Of a stretch of 64,000 nt of DNA, positions 11,236 to 21,954 are shown in pieces; positions within the stretch are counted from its first letter, which is position 1, and every line of letters starts with the position of its first letter. Where the stretch lies: NCBI RefSeq assembly GCF_018873765.1, contig NC_057919.1, forward strand, positions 61,704,484 to 61,768,483, in the 5' to 3' direction. The notes beneath the pieces were generated by a model. The model saw only the letters and a program-made list of their open reading frames with translations, did not search any database and was not told the DNA's origin. Both the position numbers and the translations under genes were made by a program. This DNA is from Telopea speciosissima (Eukaryota; Streptophyta; Magnoliopsida; Proteales; Proteaceae).

Positions 11236-14200
11236 CTAGGGAGAAGAGTGATCTGAGCTCTTTTTTCCCATTGAATTTTAAACTTCTTTAATTTCAATTT
11301 ATTGGCTGTGCAGGTGGGCTTTACGGCTCCTCTCCAGAATGTCATGAAGGATGATCTTGGCCTGACTTTATCTCAGGTTATTCATTCTTTATGTCTTCTT
11401 CTTGTGTGCTGTGTGTTGAGCATGCTTGGTAATCTAGAGATCGGATCGGTTGATTCACTTGGATTAATTGGATCAGTATCGACAGAGGGTGCTCTCGAAT
11501 ATTGACCGATCCTATACTGTTCACTGGTATGGTCTAAGGGTAAAAATGTAACAAAATCAATTTTTTTTATTAAAACACTGAGTGGGGTCAATTCCATCTG
11601 CTCCAAACCGATCTGGTTCAAGTAAGCAGAATTGGCAACGGAAGCAGTTTCCATGGATCCTGATTCAGCCGGAATCTCTTTGCACCGTAGAACTATTTGG
11701 AATTAACCAGAATCTTAAGGCATTAAATGGAGAGAACTTCTCAACTATATAGAGGCAACAAAGATCAAAACAATTTGATGTGGGACTAAAACTCCCAACA
11801 ACGTAACACTCCTCTCGCGTGACCTCAGTTCTAATACCATGTTGGAGGGTAGCGTTGCAACAGGGTCGGGTTGGGCCCAACATTTTAAAACCCCAGCCCA
11901 ACTCTGAGTCCCCTTAGTTGAGCCTAGGCCCGGTCCGACCTGACCTTGACTAAGGGCCTAGAAAATCCAACCCTGACCCGTCCTCAAGGTCGGGTCGGGC
12001 TGACCCTGATTGGCCATGATCATTGAGTGGGGGAAGGGAGAGATGCATGGACTAGACCGAGTTCGGTTAGATTGAAGAGAAAATTATTAATTTTGTATAA
12101 AATAACATTATAATAAAATATAAAGTAAACATCTTGTATATCCCCTGAGGTTTGTTCACATGTCATGTAACTCTCAAGATTTTTAAAACCTTATTGATAG
12201 ACATCATGAGATTGACGGAATACCCATTCGGTTAGATTGAACATATTAAGTGATGATGTCAGCCGATCATAAATTCGTGAAAAGCCAAATATCTATGGCA
12301 ATAGGAGTTTTCCATAATATCCTTTTGGATAAATTAGAATCAATTAGAGGAAAAAATGAGTTCCAGAGTCTTTGGTGGGTGGCGGACGATTGCAGAGGCG
12401 CCGGAAAAGAGGAGGAAGAAGAAAGAAGGGAAAATCGGTTTTGGTTCTTCTAGAGGTCAGCGGCCATGGCTGGAATAAGGGAGAAATGGGTTTTTTTTGG
12501 TTTCCGATTTTTGGTTTTTAGGTTCAGAAATGGAGATGGGTTTCGGTGGTCGTTCTTCTGCGCAAGGTTAGTTGTTACTATCTTCTCATTCTCCTTTAAT
12601 CCTTTAAACAACGCTTTGCTTTTCTCTCCTTTAATTTCATTTCTGAATCTCGATGAATGAGCAAGCAGTAGTAGCTTTGAATGTGGTGGATGATCGATTT
12701 GCTGTCCACATTTATTTTTTCTACATTAATCTCTTGCTACTTACTTGATTTGGGGAAAATAGGAGGAAGGAGAGAAGAAGAATCTGTGTAATGTTTGGAT
12801 TTCTCCAATTTTGTTCTCTTTTCTCTTCGGTAGTCCCTACAACGTCACCTAGTCAAATCCCAGTTATTATTCCCATGGGTTGGATCCTCTCACTCAGGAT
12901 CCATATCAGGGTTTTGTTTCTTCCATCTTCCGCCCTTGCTTATTCTTCTTCTTCGTCAGTGGTGCCCAAAACCCTTTTTGGTTCGTCCTCAAAAACTGGT
13001 TTTTTGTGATGGCCATTTTAGTTTTGGTTATTTGGGAAGAAGATGTACAAAGACTATTTTGGTCTTTTACATTGTAAAACTAACAACTAACTAACACCAG
13101 AGGTTTATGGGTTTGTAAGTAAGGTTTTAAAAATCTTGGGGTTTACATGACACGTGAACAAACCTTAGGGAGTGTACAAGATGTTTACTCTAAAATATAT
13201 TATCTTTTATTATCTTCATATATAATATATGGGAAGCAGTTTTCTGTACGGGAGTGTGGCCTACACCAGCACTCCCATGTGTCTATCTCTCTCCTCCTTA
13301 AAACAAGGGGCAGAGATGTCTTTTCACATGGGGAGGAGAGAGATAAACTCACGGGAGTGTTGGTGTAGGCCACACTCCCGGACAGAGAACTTTTTCCCAT
13401 AATATATTATATAACAGAATATGTATGTAACTATGTAACAACAACTGCCTAGCGCAATTGGTGAGCTGTAGTGTGCTTCATGCCTATGCTCACCAGGAGG
13501 TCTCGAGTTCGAGTATCTTGACTGTTACCTTCTCCCTCCTCAGTTCCCCCCCCCCCCCCTTAAGAAAAATTTATAAAATTTTCAGCCCTGACCCACCCTC
13601 AGGGCCAGGTATCTCAAACCAGGCCTTGTTCGGGCTCAGGGCGGGTTTGGACCTACAAGGCCAAACTTGCACCCCTATTGGAGGGTCCAACTCAAAGCCC
13701 TAATGCATCAAGTGGAGTGAACTCTTTGAGTATATGAAGGCATGCCGATGTAGGACTAAAACTCTATAATTCCCAAGATCCCAACAATTAAGTCCAATGT
13801 GGGCTTTACTAATTTCAACTAGCCAATATGTATTATGGATGTTCTTATAGAAGTAAGATCTATAATTGGGAGTTGGGTTCCTGTTTGACTTGGTGAAACA
13901 ATGCAGTACTCCTTGTTTGGCTCCATAGTGAGTATTGGTGCGATGATCGGTGCTATCAGTAGTGGGCGGATTGCTGATTTCATTGGCCGAAAAGCTGTGA
14001 GTGATGAACATCCATTAAGAAGAGAAATTTGATATTGATAAGCTAAAATTTTTCTTCTCTAACTTGTTTTTTATTTGATTCTTTGTATGGTTTAATGAAT
14101 CAATGGATCGAGCACAGACCCTGAGAGTGTCATCGGTGTTGTGCATTGTAGGATGGCTTGCCATTTATTTCTTCAAGGTTATTAATTTGTTTGTTTCATC

Positions 14201-17200
14201 TCCACTACTTATACTCTCCAAATTTGATAAATAGCTAAACTTATTTCTTTTTCATCTCCACTACTTTACAAATTTGATAAAATTGAGTTCTTAAAATCTC
14301 TCTATATGTTCTTTTTTCTGTTTGTGACATTTTCTCAGTAACCTGATATCAATCTTAATGTTTCAAAAGGGTTATGTAATACTGGATCTTGGAAGATTCT
14401 GCACTGGCTTTGGAATTGGAGTATTTTCCTATGTGGTATGATTTTCTTCATTTTCCCTATAATTCTGCTCACTAACAAATTCTTTTACAATTATTTCCTT
14501 TTTAAATCTACATAACTGAATTTCTATGAGAAGTAGGAGTAGGAATGTAGGATACAATGTTAGGGTGACTAACTAGCAAAACCCTTTGTGTGAATCATAT
14601 ATCTTGGTTTGTAGGTGTTGCTTTTGGGTGTTTTCTTCAATTTCAAGTTTGTAATGTAGGATTCTCTGAGCAAGCAGCATAGGGGATAGCATCAATGGGT
14701 TGCGATAAAATGATGTCATCCATAGGAGGGCAGTGAGGTCATTTCATATGGGGAGGAGAGAGAGATAGACACAAAGGTGCTAGCGTGCTCTACTCTAGCG
14801 GTTTAGAGAACCTTTCCCCATGTTTTTAATGAGAAACCAAAATAACTTTGGACCAAAGTTTTTCTTCAGCCATGATGAATCCATTCACCTTGGGCTCTAG
14901 ATCGACATGAGAGGGTATCAGGAGGGTGTTTTTAGACTTATACTAAAATCCTATAGGAGTGTGTAAACCCTACGATGGTGGCTAAACCTTCATCCCACAG
15001 TGAAGGAAAATTTTATCCAATAACTTTTGATTCTTTTCCCTTAAACCTGGAAGTGATATGCAGTTATTATCCCCAGAATACACATTCCAAGGGATTTTGT
15101 CTGATCTTTCCAACACTTCTTGTAGGGGTGTCAATAGGCCGGCTCAATTTGGTTTTGGTCCGGCTGAATCTGTTTCAGTTCATAACTGGGTCAAGCTGAA
15201 GCCAAACCTGTAAAGCAACTCTCGGTTTTGGTTCGAGTTATTGCCGGCTTTAATTAAGGGACTCGTATGGGTCTGGTATGGTTTCAGTGTAAATACATAT
15301 ATTAAAAATATAATAAATGGTTTTTTTTTATTTTTTTATTATCAATTTAGTTTTAGGTTTGGTTTGATCTCCAGTTTCAGTTAGGTCATTCAGGCCCGAT
15401 AAGTTTCAATTCCTACCGGTTATAGAAAACCCAAAACAAATCCGAAATGATACACATTTGGTTCAGTTCGATTTGGGCTTAAACTGGACGATTTCAGTCA
15501 GTCCAACCGGTTCGGGCTGGAATGTGACACCCCTTGCTCCTTGTGCTTGCTTTGTGCATATCCTCAAATTAATTTTAAGATGATGATTACCTCAACTACT
15601 TGAGGTCATCAATTTTATTATTTGTAGTTCAGGTGTTTGATTTGGGCAATTGGGTTCCTACTTGTAGTGTGACTAGCCTGCCAAACCATAAATCAAATCT
15701 TCCAACTTTCCCACCAAAAGTGCTTATTGAAGAATGAACAGGTACCAGTCTTCATTTCAGAAATTGCACCAAAAGATCTCAGAGGTGGACTAGCGACTAT
15801 AAATCAGGTGAACTACTGATATTCTATTATACTATAAAGAAGAATTAGTGGGAGAACTAGCGATCCTTCATAAAATCAACAATGACACTTCTGTTTACAG
15901 TTTATGCTTAATTGTGCAGCTCATGATAGTTACTGGAGTTTCAGTTGCTTATGTCTTGGGGACTATACTGAATTGGCGGACATTGGCATTGACTGGTAAT
16001 TCCATGAGCAGTTACTGAAATTTCTGTATTTAATTCTCATCATAAATGTGAAGTAATAGATATTTACAGAGTTGAATGGCCAAATTTATAGGAATTGTTC
16101 CCTGCATTGTTCTACTACTGGGTTCGTTCTTCGTTCCTGAGTCTCCTAGATGGCTGGTAAGCTCATCTAATCCACTAGAAACAAGAAAGGAAAATCATGT
16201 AATGTGCTTGATGTTTACAGACACTATTAACTTTTCTTTCAGGCTATGGTTGGCCACCAAAAGAAGTTTGAAGATGCATTGCAAAGGTTCCGCGGCAAGG
16301 ATGCTGATATTTTAAAAGAAGCTTATGAGATCCAAGTTCATATTTTTTTTCCAGCTACATATAGATCCCCAGTTCACTTAGAGAATGTAGCAAATTTCAT
16401 TTTTATTAAGCCTTCTGTATGGCTTTGGCAGGACTCAATTGAAATTCTTCGACACCTCCCGGAAGTTAAAATGCTAGATTTGTTTCGAAGAAATTACCTG
16501 AGATCTGTCATTGTGAGTCCTTTTTTTGACCCAGTGGCAAAGAACCATGACCCATATGGAAGTTCATAAAAATTTCTCTTTTTTTGCCACTAAGCTTTTG
16601 ATGTTCAGGTAGGAGTTGGGTTGATGATGTTTCAACAAATTGGAGGGATCAATGGAATTGGATTTTACTTGAGCGAGATTTTTGTATCTGCAGGTAGACA
16701 TTGTATTAGAATCTCTCAGTGAGACTTTGTTAACATATCTTTACTAACTCTTTATCTAAATTGAGCTTTCAGGATTCCCTTCCGATGTTGGGATTGATTT
16801 TTATGCTTTTTTACAGGTTAATTTCTTCAATGTTATAGATAGTCTTATACTTTTTCTTGTTTTACAGCCCTGATTTCGCTCACTTTTTACATGATAACAT
16901 CCTGTAGGTTCCTGTGACTGTTTTGGGGGCAATCTTAATTGATAAAGTTGGTAGAAGACCTCTTCTGTTGGTAGGAAGTAGAATAAAGCCTCCATAGAAT
17001 AAGAACATATTTAAAAAAAAACCTTCTTTGATGCAATGGCTTTTGCTCTTTCCGTTTCAGATTTCTGCGTCGGGTTTGTTCATAGGCAGCACTCTTACAG
17101 GGATAGCATTCTACATGAAGGTACTCATCAAGTTTCCAACCAAGAGCAATCTTTGAACTATTTTCAGATTTCTGCATCGAGTTCGTCTAATACTTCAAGA

Positions 17201-18148
17201 TTTTGTTGTGAATCAGGTCCATGAATTATCACCTCAGTGGGTTCCTCTGCTGGTTTTTACTGGCATCATGGTAACAAGACAATACTGTATATGAAGAGAA
17301 ATTTATTTGATATTACAAAGTTTCTGCTAAGGGGAGTATGCACCTATATAGCTTGATTTGTAACAATCAAGTTAGAAATGCACTTCATACAGATCAAACA
17401 TTTTTTTTCCAAAGAAACTTTAGTTGCCAAAAGAAAGAGTCTAATTTTTTTTTTTTTTTTTAATGTGTTTGAAATGAGCTAAGTTGAGGCCATGTTGAGG
17501 ACATACTATGTTTCAGCTAGCTAGTGAGCTGCTGGACATTCAGTGTTGATGACAACTAGTTTAAGTGTTCCTGTGCTGCAACAAATGAACTAAAGTGAAT
17601 TTTTTTGCTGTGGGTAGAGTGATTTCTCCTGTATGTGTTAAATTCAATTCACTATGAATCTGGAGCAGGTATATATAGGATCTTTCTCAATTGGGATGGG
17701 AGCAGTTCCTTGGGTCTTAATGTCTGAGGTAACTTGAAGTTCTCAACGTTTGATACTATTCAGTTTATCTTAATCTTGTAACCTTCCTTTGGTTTCCTTC
17801 TCTGTCTGTATGCAGTTATTCCCCATTAATGTGAAGGGAAAGGCCGGAAGTTTGGTTACACTGATGAACTGGATTGGGTGTTTTGTGGATTCCTACACTT
17901 TCTATTATCTCATGAGTTGGAGTTCTTATGGTAAGGGGATCTAATCTTAAAACCCTCTTATGTTTGCTCATTTTTTTGATTCGATATGGTGAGAGAATCT
18001 TCACTGAAACCTGTTCATGTGGTTATTAGGTACTTTTTTCGTCTACGGTGCCATGTGTGCCCTGGCTATTCTGTTTGTGGCCAAGCTAGTACCGGAAACA
18101 AAGGGGAAAACATTAGAAGAAATCCAAGCTTCAATGACTACTTCATAG
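10871..18148 (+). CDS. ERD6-like: ERD6-like (ESL) sugar transporter, copy 1, intact, 18 exons
   Basis: Exons: 10871-11098, 11314-11376, 13907-13996, 14118-14177, 14370-14435, 15742-15807, 15920-15995, 16092-16156, 16243-16335, 16432-16512, 16609-16693, 16773-16816, 16908-16970, 17061-17120, 17217-17270, 17669-17728, 17816-17930, 18030-18148. All junctions are GT-AG, the phases agree, and the sum is 1488 nt (495 aa), the usual length for the family. Family hallmarks are [16 protein letters not shown] after loop 2-3, [24 protein letters not shown] and the terminal [12 protein letters not shown]. The N-terminus has ETEPLL, an acidic dileucine of the type that directs ESL proteins to the vacuolar membrane. 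The expected role is facilitated, probably proton-linked, monosaccharide transport out of the vacuole, with 12 membrane spans. Family members are often stress-induced; the sequence does not show that here. The ATG at 10871 is the first in frame and is conserved in all copies. Intron 2 (2.5 kb) is swollen by insertions. Confidence 0.93.
11198..11234. repeat. (CT)n microsatellite in ESL copy 1 intron 1
   Basis: About 17 CT dinucleotides occur in intron 1. The same place in copy 2 has a shorter GA run on the opposite strand (about 40153-40178) and copy 4 has a short CT run (about 57948-57961), so length varies among paralogues. Confidence 0.85.
12123..13190. mobile_element. MULE-type TIR element (1.07 kb) in ESL copy 1 intron 2
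   Basis: A perfect 9-bp target duplication TAAAATATA flanks it (12114-12122 and 13191-13199). The ends AAGTAAACATCTTGTATA and the complement of TACAAGATGTTTACTC begin inverted repeats of about 65 bp. The matching place in copy 2 (39073-39081) has a single TATATTTTA, the empty site. The interior is not transposase; it is GC-richer, with gene-like stretches (about 12350-12460 and 12840-13060) that I cannot assign. A Pack-MULE with captured host DNA is a fair guess, not proven. Confidence 0.85.
13231..13400. mobile_element. Fold-back MITE (170 bp) in ESL copy 1 intron 2
   Basis: The ends carry complementary GGGAGTGTGGCCTACACCA and TGGTGTAGGCCACACTCCC, and the middle (CATGTGTCTATCTCTCTCC against GGAGAGAGATAAAC) also pairs. 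It is flanked by AATATAT on both sides. The same spot in copy 2 reads straight through (about 39040-39060), an empty site. Related sequences near 14705, 37780 and 60370 are shared by several ESL copies. Confidence 0.8.
13441..13575 (+). mobile_element. tRNA-derived SINE in intron 2 of ESL copy 1
   Basis: The head resembles a tRNA: an A-box-like TAGCGCAATTGGTGAG at about 13450 and a B-box-like GAGTTCGAGTATC at about 13504, spaced as in RNA polymerase III promoters. A C-run and an A-rich tail follow. The same element is in copy 2 (38905-39025, opposite strand), so it predates the copy 1/copy 2 split. It is not seen in copies 3 or 4. Confidence 0.75.
15123..15533. mobile_element. TIR element with AGGGGTGTCA ends, intron 5 of ESL copy 1
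   Basis: It begins AGGGGTGTCAATAGGCC and ends GGAATGTGACACCCCT, giving a short inverted repeat. The body is rich in GGTTCGG and GGTTTGG words. The same insertion is at 37069-37476 in copy 2, and its right half is at about 60540-60738 in copy 4, so it predates all the duplications of this gene. No target duplication is clear. Confidence 0.7.
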
Positions 18149-18434
18149 AGAAAGCAGGAAGAGGGAGAAACATTGTTATTTTGTTGGGTTAGAGAAGATT
18201 GCAAATGCAGAAAGTTAATCTAGGGCATTTAATTAGACAAATCAATCCAAAAATCAATTGTAACAGAAATGCCCAAATGAATTTCTTGTCCGAACTTCAA
18301 ACAGAAATATATTTTTGAGCAAATTATATGTACCCCATTATGTTTGAAACAATAACAAAATATACTCCGTTGTTTCAACAAGTACATCCATACCCATGAA
18401 GGCTGAAGGTGTTAGTGAAGTGTTAGTTTTAAAA

Positions 18435-18789
18435 AAGGTAAATTACATGTCATCCCATGGTTTTCAAACAAAACTCAGATCATCCCTTGATTTTTGAAAA
18501 AACTCAAATCATCCCTTTGATATTAACGGTGTTAGTCTATTGTTAGTTATTGGTGTGAAAGGATTATTTTACCCTTGTATTAAAATATTATAATTAAATT
18601 TACAATATTATCTTTCTTCATCATCAACATTGGTCAAGGGTAGTTTAGGGATTTAAATTTATTAAATTGGCTGATATCATCACTTAACAGCATAAAACTA
18701 ACGGTAGGGATTAATTTGTTATATTGGGGTCTAAAGCAAGGGGTGATTTGGGTTTTTTCAAAAATCAAGGGGTGATGTGTAATTTATCC
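18435..18789. mobile_element. MULE-like MITE, family M1, nested in Pack-MULE 1
   Basis: Same family as 6916-7280, with ends GGTAAATTACATGTCATCCC and its complement and about 80 bp of inverted repeat. Flanks GTTTTAAAA (18426-18434) and GTTTTAAAT (18790-18798) agree at eight of nine bases. The empty target is visible in the paralogous element near copy 2 (about 34195-34210, complement) and in Pack-MULE 2. Confidence 0.78.
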
Positions 18790-19023
18790 GTTTTAAATTA
18801 TAAAAAGACATTTTTACCCTTATTATATCTTGAACTAAATTGATAAAATGAAAATACCATTTTTACCATTTTTACATCCTCAAATCAATCCCCAACCTCA
18901 TCCTCCTGCTACATTTCTGTCAGAAAACCTAAATTCCCAAAACTACAATGCATTAAAAAGGAAATGATATGTACAAAGGAATCCTAAAGTTGGTAGAGAA
19001 GAAGAAAAAAGGAGAGGGGAAAC

Positions 19024-19302
19024 TTAAGCCCAACCCTGTTTGTAATGGTGGAAGAGGTCTTCAGTTTGGGCGTTCTTGAAGGCACTGCAACCGATGAGGT
19101 ATACCCAAATCAAAGCGACGACGGTAATGATGAAGATGATGTTAGCCCTCCTCCATTCCTGCCTCAGGTTCCCTAACAGCCCTGCCTTGCAAGCGTTGCA
19201 ACTGTAGCACAGCTCCGACTTGTCGTGGTTCCACAAGTAGCAGTCAGGATCCACAGTTGGGTTCTCTGGGTTTGTCCACGCCGTTGGGTTCACATAACCA
19301 TA
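19024..19302 (-). pseudogene. Tetraspanin last-exon fragment captured in Pack-MULE 1
   Basis: The frame reads the end of a plant tetraspanin (TET8/TET9 type): the end of the large extracellular loop with conserved cysteines (DPDCYLWNHDKSELCYSCNACK), then the last membrane span (IIFIITVVALIWVYLIGCSA) and a short cytoplasmic tail ending in a stop at 19024. The GCCKPP motif that should precede it is deleted here but present in the second copy (53251). Only the C-terminal exon exists, without promoter or first exon, so it is a captured gene piece. It runs antisense towards the ESL 3' end. Confidence 0.85.
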
Positions 19303-19449
19303 GAATCAACAATCGAGAAATGTAGATGATGAGGAAAGAAATTTAAAAGAAGAATAAGAATGGGAATTGGGAATTGAGACATGAATTAAGAAACGGGAAA
19401 GAACAGAAGGGCAGTAAAGACCTACCATTTCTTAATTTGGGGATATTAG

Positions 19450-19590
19450 GAAGCAGTAGAGACAACGCGAGAGAGGTAGAGGCCTGCAATGAGAGGAATG
19501 AAAAAGAGGACGACGAGGCGGGGGTCGGGATCGGAGGACTGGAAGGTCTCATAAAGTCATTGACAGAGAGGGTCATCGCTGGAGCCGAAA
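19450..19590 (-). pseudogene. Hyccin-like exon fragment in Pack-MULE 1 (tentative)
   Basis: On the minus strand the sequence encodes, with a stop inside, YETFQSSDPDLRLVVLSFIP then LIAGLYLSRV. This resembles the N-terminal part of plant hyccin-family proteins (plasma-membrane PI4-kinase complex) as I remember them, but the match is from memory and short. It lies upstream of the tetraspanin exon, separated by about 150 bp of non-coding DNA, so two unrelated exons sit in one element. Confidence 0.4.
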
Positions 19591-19950
19591 ACAGTAGATG
19601 AGTTTTTTTTTTTATTAAAAAAAGAAACAGTAGATGAGTTTTGGGTTGCAGGAGGAGGAGGAAGAACAAGATTTGGGAATTTTAGGTGTTTTTTTTTTTT
19701 TTGGTAGGAGAGATTTTAGGTTTGAGAATCTAAGATGGGTAAAAATGGTATTTCCATTTTATCATTTTAGTTCAAGATATAATAAAGGTAAAAATATCTT
19801 TTTTTTTTTTTTTTGGTAATGATAAAAATCTTTTTACACTTTAAAATTAACACTGTCACCTTCATGGGTACGGATGTAATTGTTGAAACAATGGGGTGTC
19901 CTTTTATTGTTTCAAACACAAGGAGGGGGGGGGGTCCATGTAATTTGTTC

Positions 19951-20228
19951 TATACTTTTTTAATGGAAAATGAGAAGTGGGTTTGAAATGAAATGTGTGT
20001 AATAGTTGAGATCTAAGGGTCGATTTTAGGGTTTTTAGGACTGATTCCGGTTGATTTCGATCAATTCAAACAAATACCAATTCGACCCCGGTTTGGATTT
20101 GAATAACCTTACATTGGGATGTTTTTCCCATAAAATAAACTTGTATTTTGAATAAGGACTTGGGAATAAAAAAAAAAAAACCCTGTACAAGTTAATGACC
20201 AATAATTGTCATCTTTAGCCACAAAAAA
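19951..20228 (+). repeat. Orphan ESL upstream block, first part
   Basis: This matches the distal upstream DNA of ESL copies 1-4 (for example GAATAACCTTACATTGGG, also at 9335, complement of 40840, and 54120). It continues at 29269-29766 after the large insertion. Since it follows Pack-MULE 1 as the block does in front of copy 4, it once led to another ESL gene, which is now missing. Confidence 0.75.
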
Positions 20229-20691
20229 GGGTAAATTTCACAGACACCCCCTATAAGTATGAAATATATCACGAACATGCCAAACATGGTCAAAATATCA
20301 CTCTTTGATCTTTTGTATCTTTTATTTATGGGAAATTTTCAGCGCCACCCCCTCAAATGGACCAATATTTTAATGTCAGTCCACTAAGGGCCAATATATC
20401 ACTTTGGGCCCAAAACCTAAAGGAAATAGCTGAGAGTTAATTGAATGAAAGTAAAATGATTAAATTACCCTTTGACTAAAAATATTAAAAAAAAACCCAG
20501 CCTTCTCCTTCTCCGTCTCCCTCTCCTTTTCTTCTCCGTCTCTGGCTACCATGGCACCCGTCTCCCTCCCCCCTCCCTCGCCGGCTCCATCCCTCTCCCC
20601 TCCAAATCTGGCCCAAAAACTCCCTCTCCGACATCTGCCATGACCCTTACTCATAAACTGGAGGCAAGCTCCTCCGCAGAGCGACCTTGAT

Positions 20692-20862
20692 ATGGCCTCT
20701 GCCTCCCTCTCTTCCATCCTCCACGACCTTGACTTGCTCCTCAAATCCGGTGTCCTCTGCCAATCGAATGCCATCGTTGTCTCTCAACACTGTTCCGACT
20801 CCGACAAAGAAGAGCTAGGTTTTTTCATCCGCGACCTCTTCGCTCGCTTGCAGGAGGAGTTT
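20692..20862 (+). pseudogene. Captured exon-like fragment inside T2, family not recognised
   Basis: The frame begins MASASLSSILHDLDLLLKSG and continues with DKEELGFFIRDLFARLQEEF, a helical, protein-like sequence preceded by a C/T-rich leader as in a plant 5' UTR. A GTAAG-like donor follows the last residue (about 20861). It looks like the first exon of a host gene carried by a Pack-MULE. I cannot name the gene. Confidence 0.5.
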
Positions 20863-21356
20863 GTAAGAAGAGCTAGGTATTTTCATCGATCTCTCTTATA
20901 CCTTTTATCTTTCGATTTGAGAATTAGTGTAGTAGTCATACACCCTAGGACAATTCAGGCTGTTGAATCTAGGGCGGAAAGACCACCTGGTTTATGAGGT
21001 CCATAGGAAAATCAGATTTGAACCTGTGATTATTGCCAGGAGTAGTTGCAAGTCTTAAACCCCCCTTAAGAGTAGATGGGCAACCCACTAAGCACCAAAA
21101 TCTTGGCTTCCAACCAAGATTTTTTGAACAAAACGACATGCGAGAGAGAGAGAGAGACGAATAAGGGGTCTAGGATTTGAGCAAAAACAACACCCAAATG
21201 GAGTTGCATAATCCACGGACAGAAGAGACAAACTAAGAAGAAAAAAACACTTGGAATGGGGTAAAGAGAAATGGAAGAATGGAAAATCAAAGGAAAGAGA
21301 GAGATGAAGGAAATGGGGATTCAAACCTTATCACAGCAAGGAAACCCCAACGACTT

Positions 21357-21954
21357 GGTAAAAATCTTTCCAAGCAAAAGGTAACTTTGAAATAATAGAT
21401 GATACTAGGAAAGATTCGTCAAGAGAATGGCCCTTAGAGATGATTTGATTCATGAGACCTTGCAACTCACAGGTTTGTGAAATAATAGACTTATCTCGTA
21501 CCATCCTGTAATCAAACAACTTACTTATAATAAACTTCTTGTTGCCAGCATCTTCAATTTTGTACTTTTTATCGAGATCCTCCCATAGTTCTCTTGACGT
21601 GCTGTCTGCAAATTTGGGCTCATACACATCATAAAGTGTGTTTGATAACCCATTGAGGATGTAGCCCTTGCACATGAAGTCGTCTTGCTCCCACTTCTGG
21701 GGCTGCTGTTTCTGCACCGGTGCCTCTCCACTTGAAGCTTCTGCAGTGGTGTCTGTCGGTGTCAGTGCTACTGGCTTCTCTTCGTTCAGGACATGAGCAA
21801 GTTTCAAAGCAGTAAGGAAGAAATATATCTTCCCTTTCCAACGTTTGAAAAATGACCCATCAAACTTCTCAAGTTTGCTTATCTCGTTCCCAGGTATCTT
21901 TATGATTGCAGTCTCCTCCATTGAACAAGTACTGTCTTAAGATTGTTAAAAAAC
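21357..21954 (-). mobile_element. Partial second Copia unit (leader and gag only), fossil
   Basis: The stretch after the 3' LTR repeats the leader and gag start of Copia element 1 (gag frame from about 21921) with near identity, then stops abruptly near 21357 inside gag. This LTR-internal-LTR-partial-internal array is the pattern left by unequal recombination between LTRs of tandem or sister copies, or by adjacent insertion. Confidence 0.8.

Larger units (their letters stand above)
7531..18434. repeat. Arm A of a large inverted duplication carrying ESL copy 1
   Basis: Running forward from 7531, the sequence matches the reverse complement of 43072 down to about 34147. The match covers the far-upstream region, the upstream block, all 18 ESL exons and introns, and the start of the Pack-MULE after the gene. 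Arm-specific insertions are the elements at 8957, 9419, 12123, 13231 and 18435 here, and the solo LTR at 40869 in the other arm. Apart from the elements listed separately, 7531-9418 holds no gene I can support. Confidence 0.85.
18317..19950. mobile_element. Pack-MULE 1, carrying tetraspanin and hyccin-like fragments
   Basis: Inverted ends of about 110 bp start GAGCAAATTATATG and, complemented from the right, GAACAAATTACATGG. Flanks TATATTTTT (18308-18316) and TATACTTTT (19951-19959) agree at eight of nine bases, as expected of a Mutator-like element. The left end begins about 170 bp after the ESL copy 1 stop codon. The cargo, on the minus strand, is a hyccin-like exon piece (about 19590-19450) then a tetraspanin last exon (about 19302-19024). 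A younger MITE (18435-18789) sits in the left end. There is no transposase. A truncated relative is at 34147-34317 and a second copy at 52662-53979. Confidence 0.82.

Noticed and set aside
13441-13520. A true tRNA gene
   Set aside because: Only A-box-like and B-box-like blocks are present, no cloverleaf could be drawn, and a SINE tail follows.
19024-19302. A functional small tetraspanin gene
   Set aside because: Only the last exon is present, inside a Pack-MULE, with no first exon or promoter; the second copy has a changed C-terminus.
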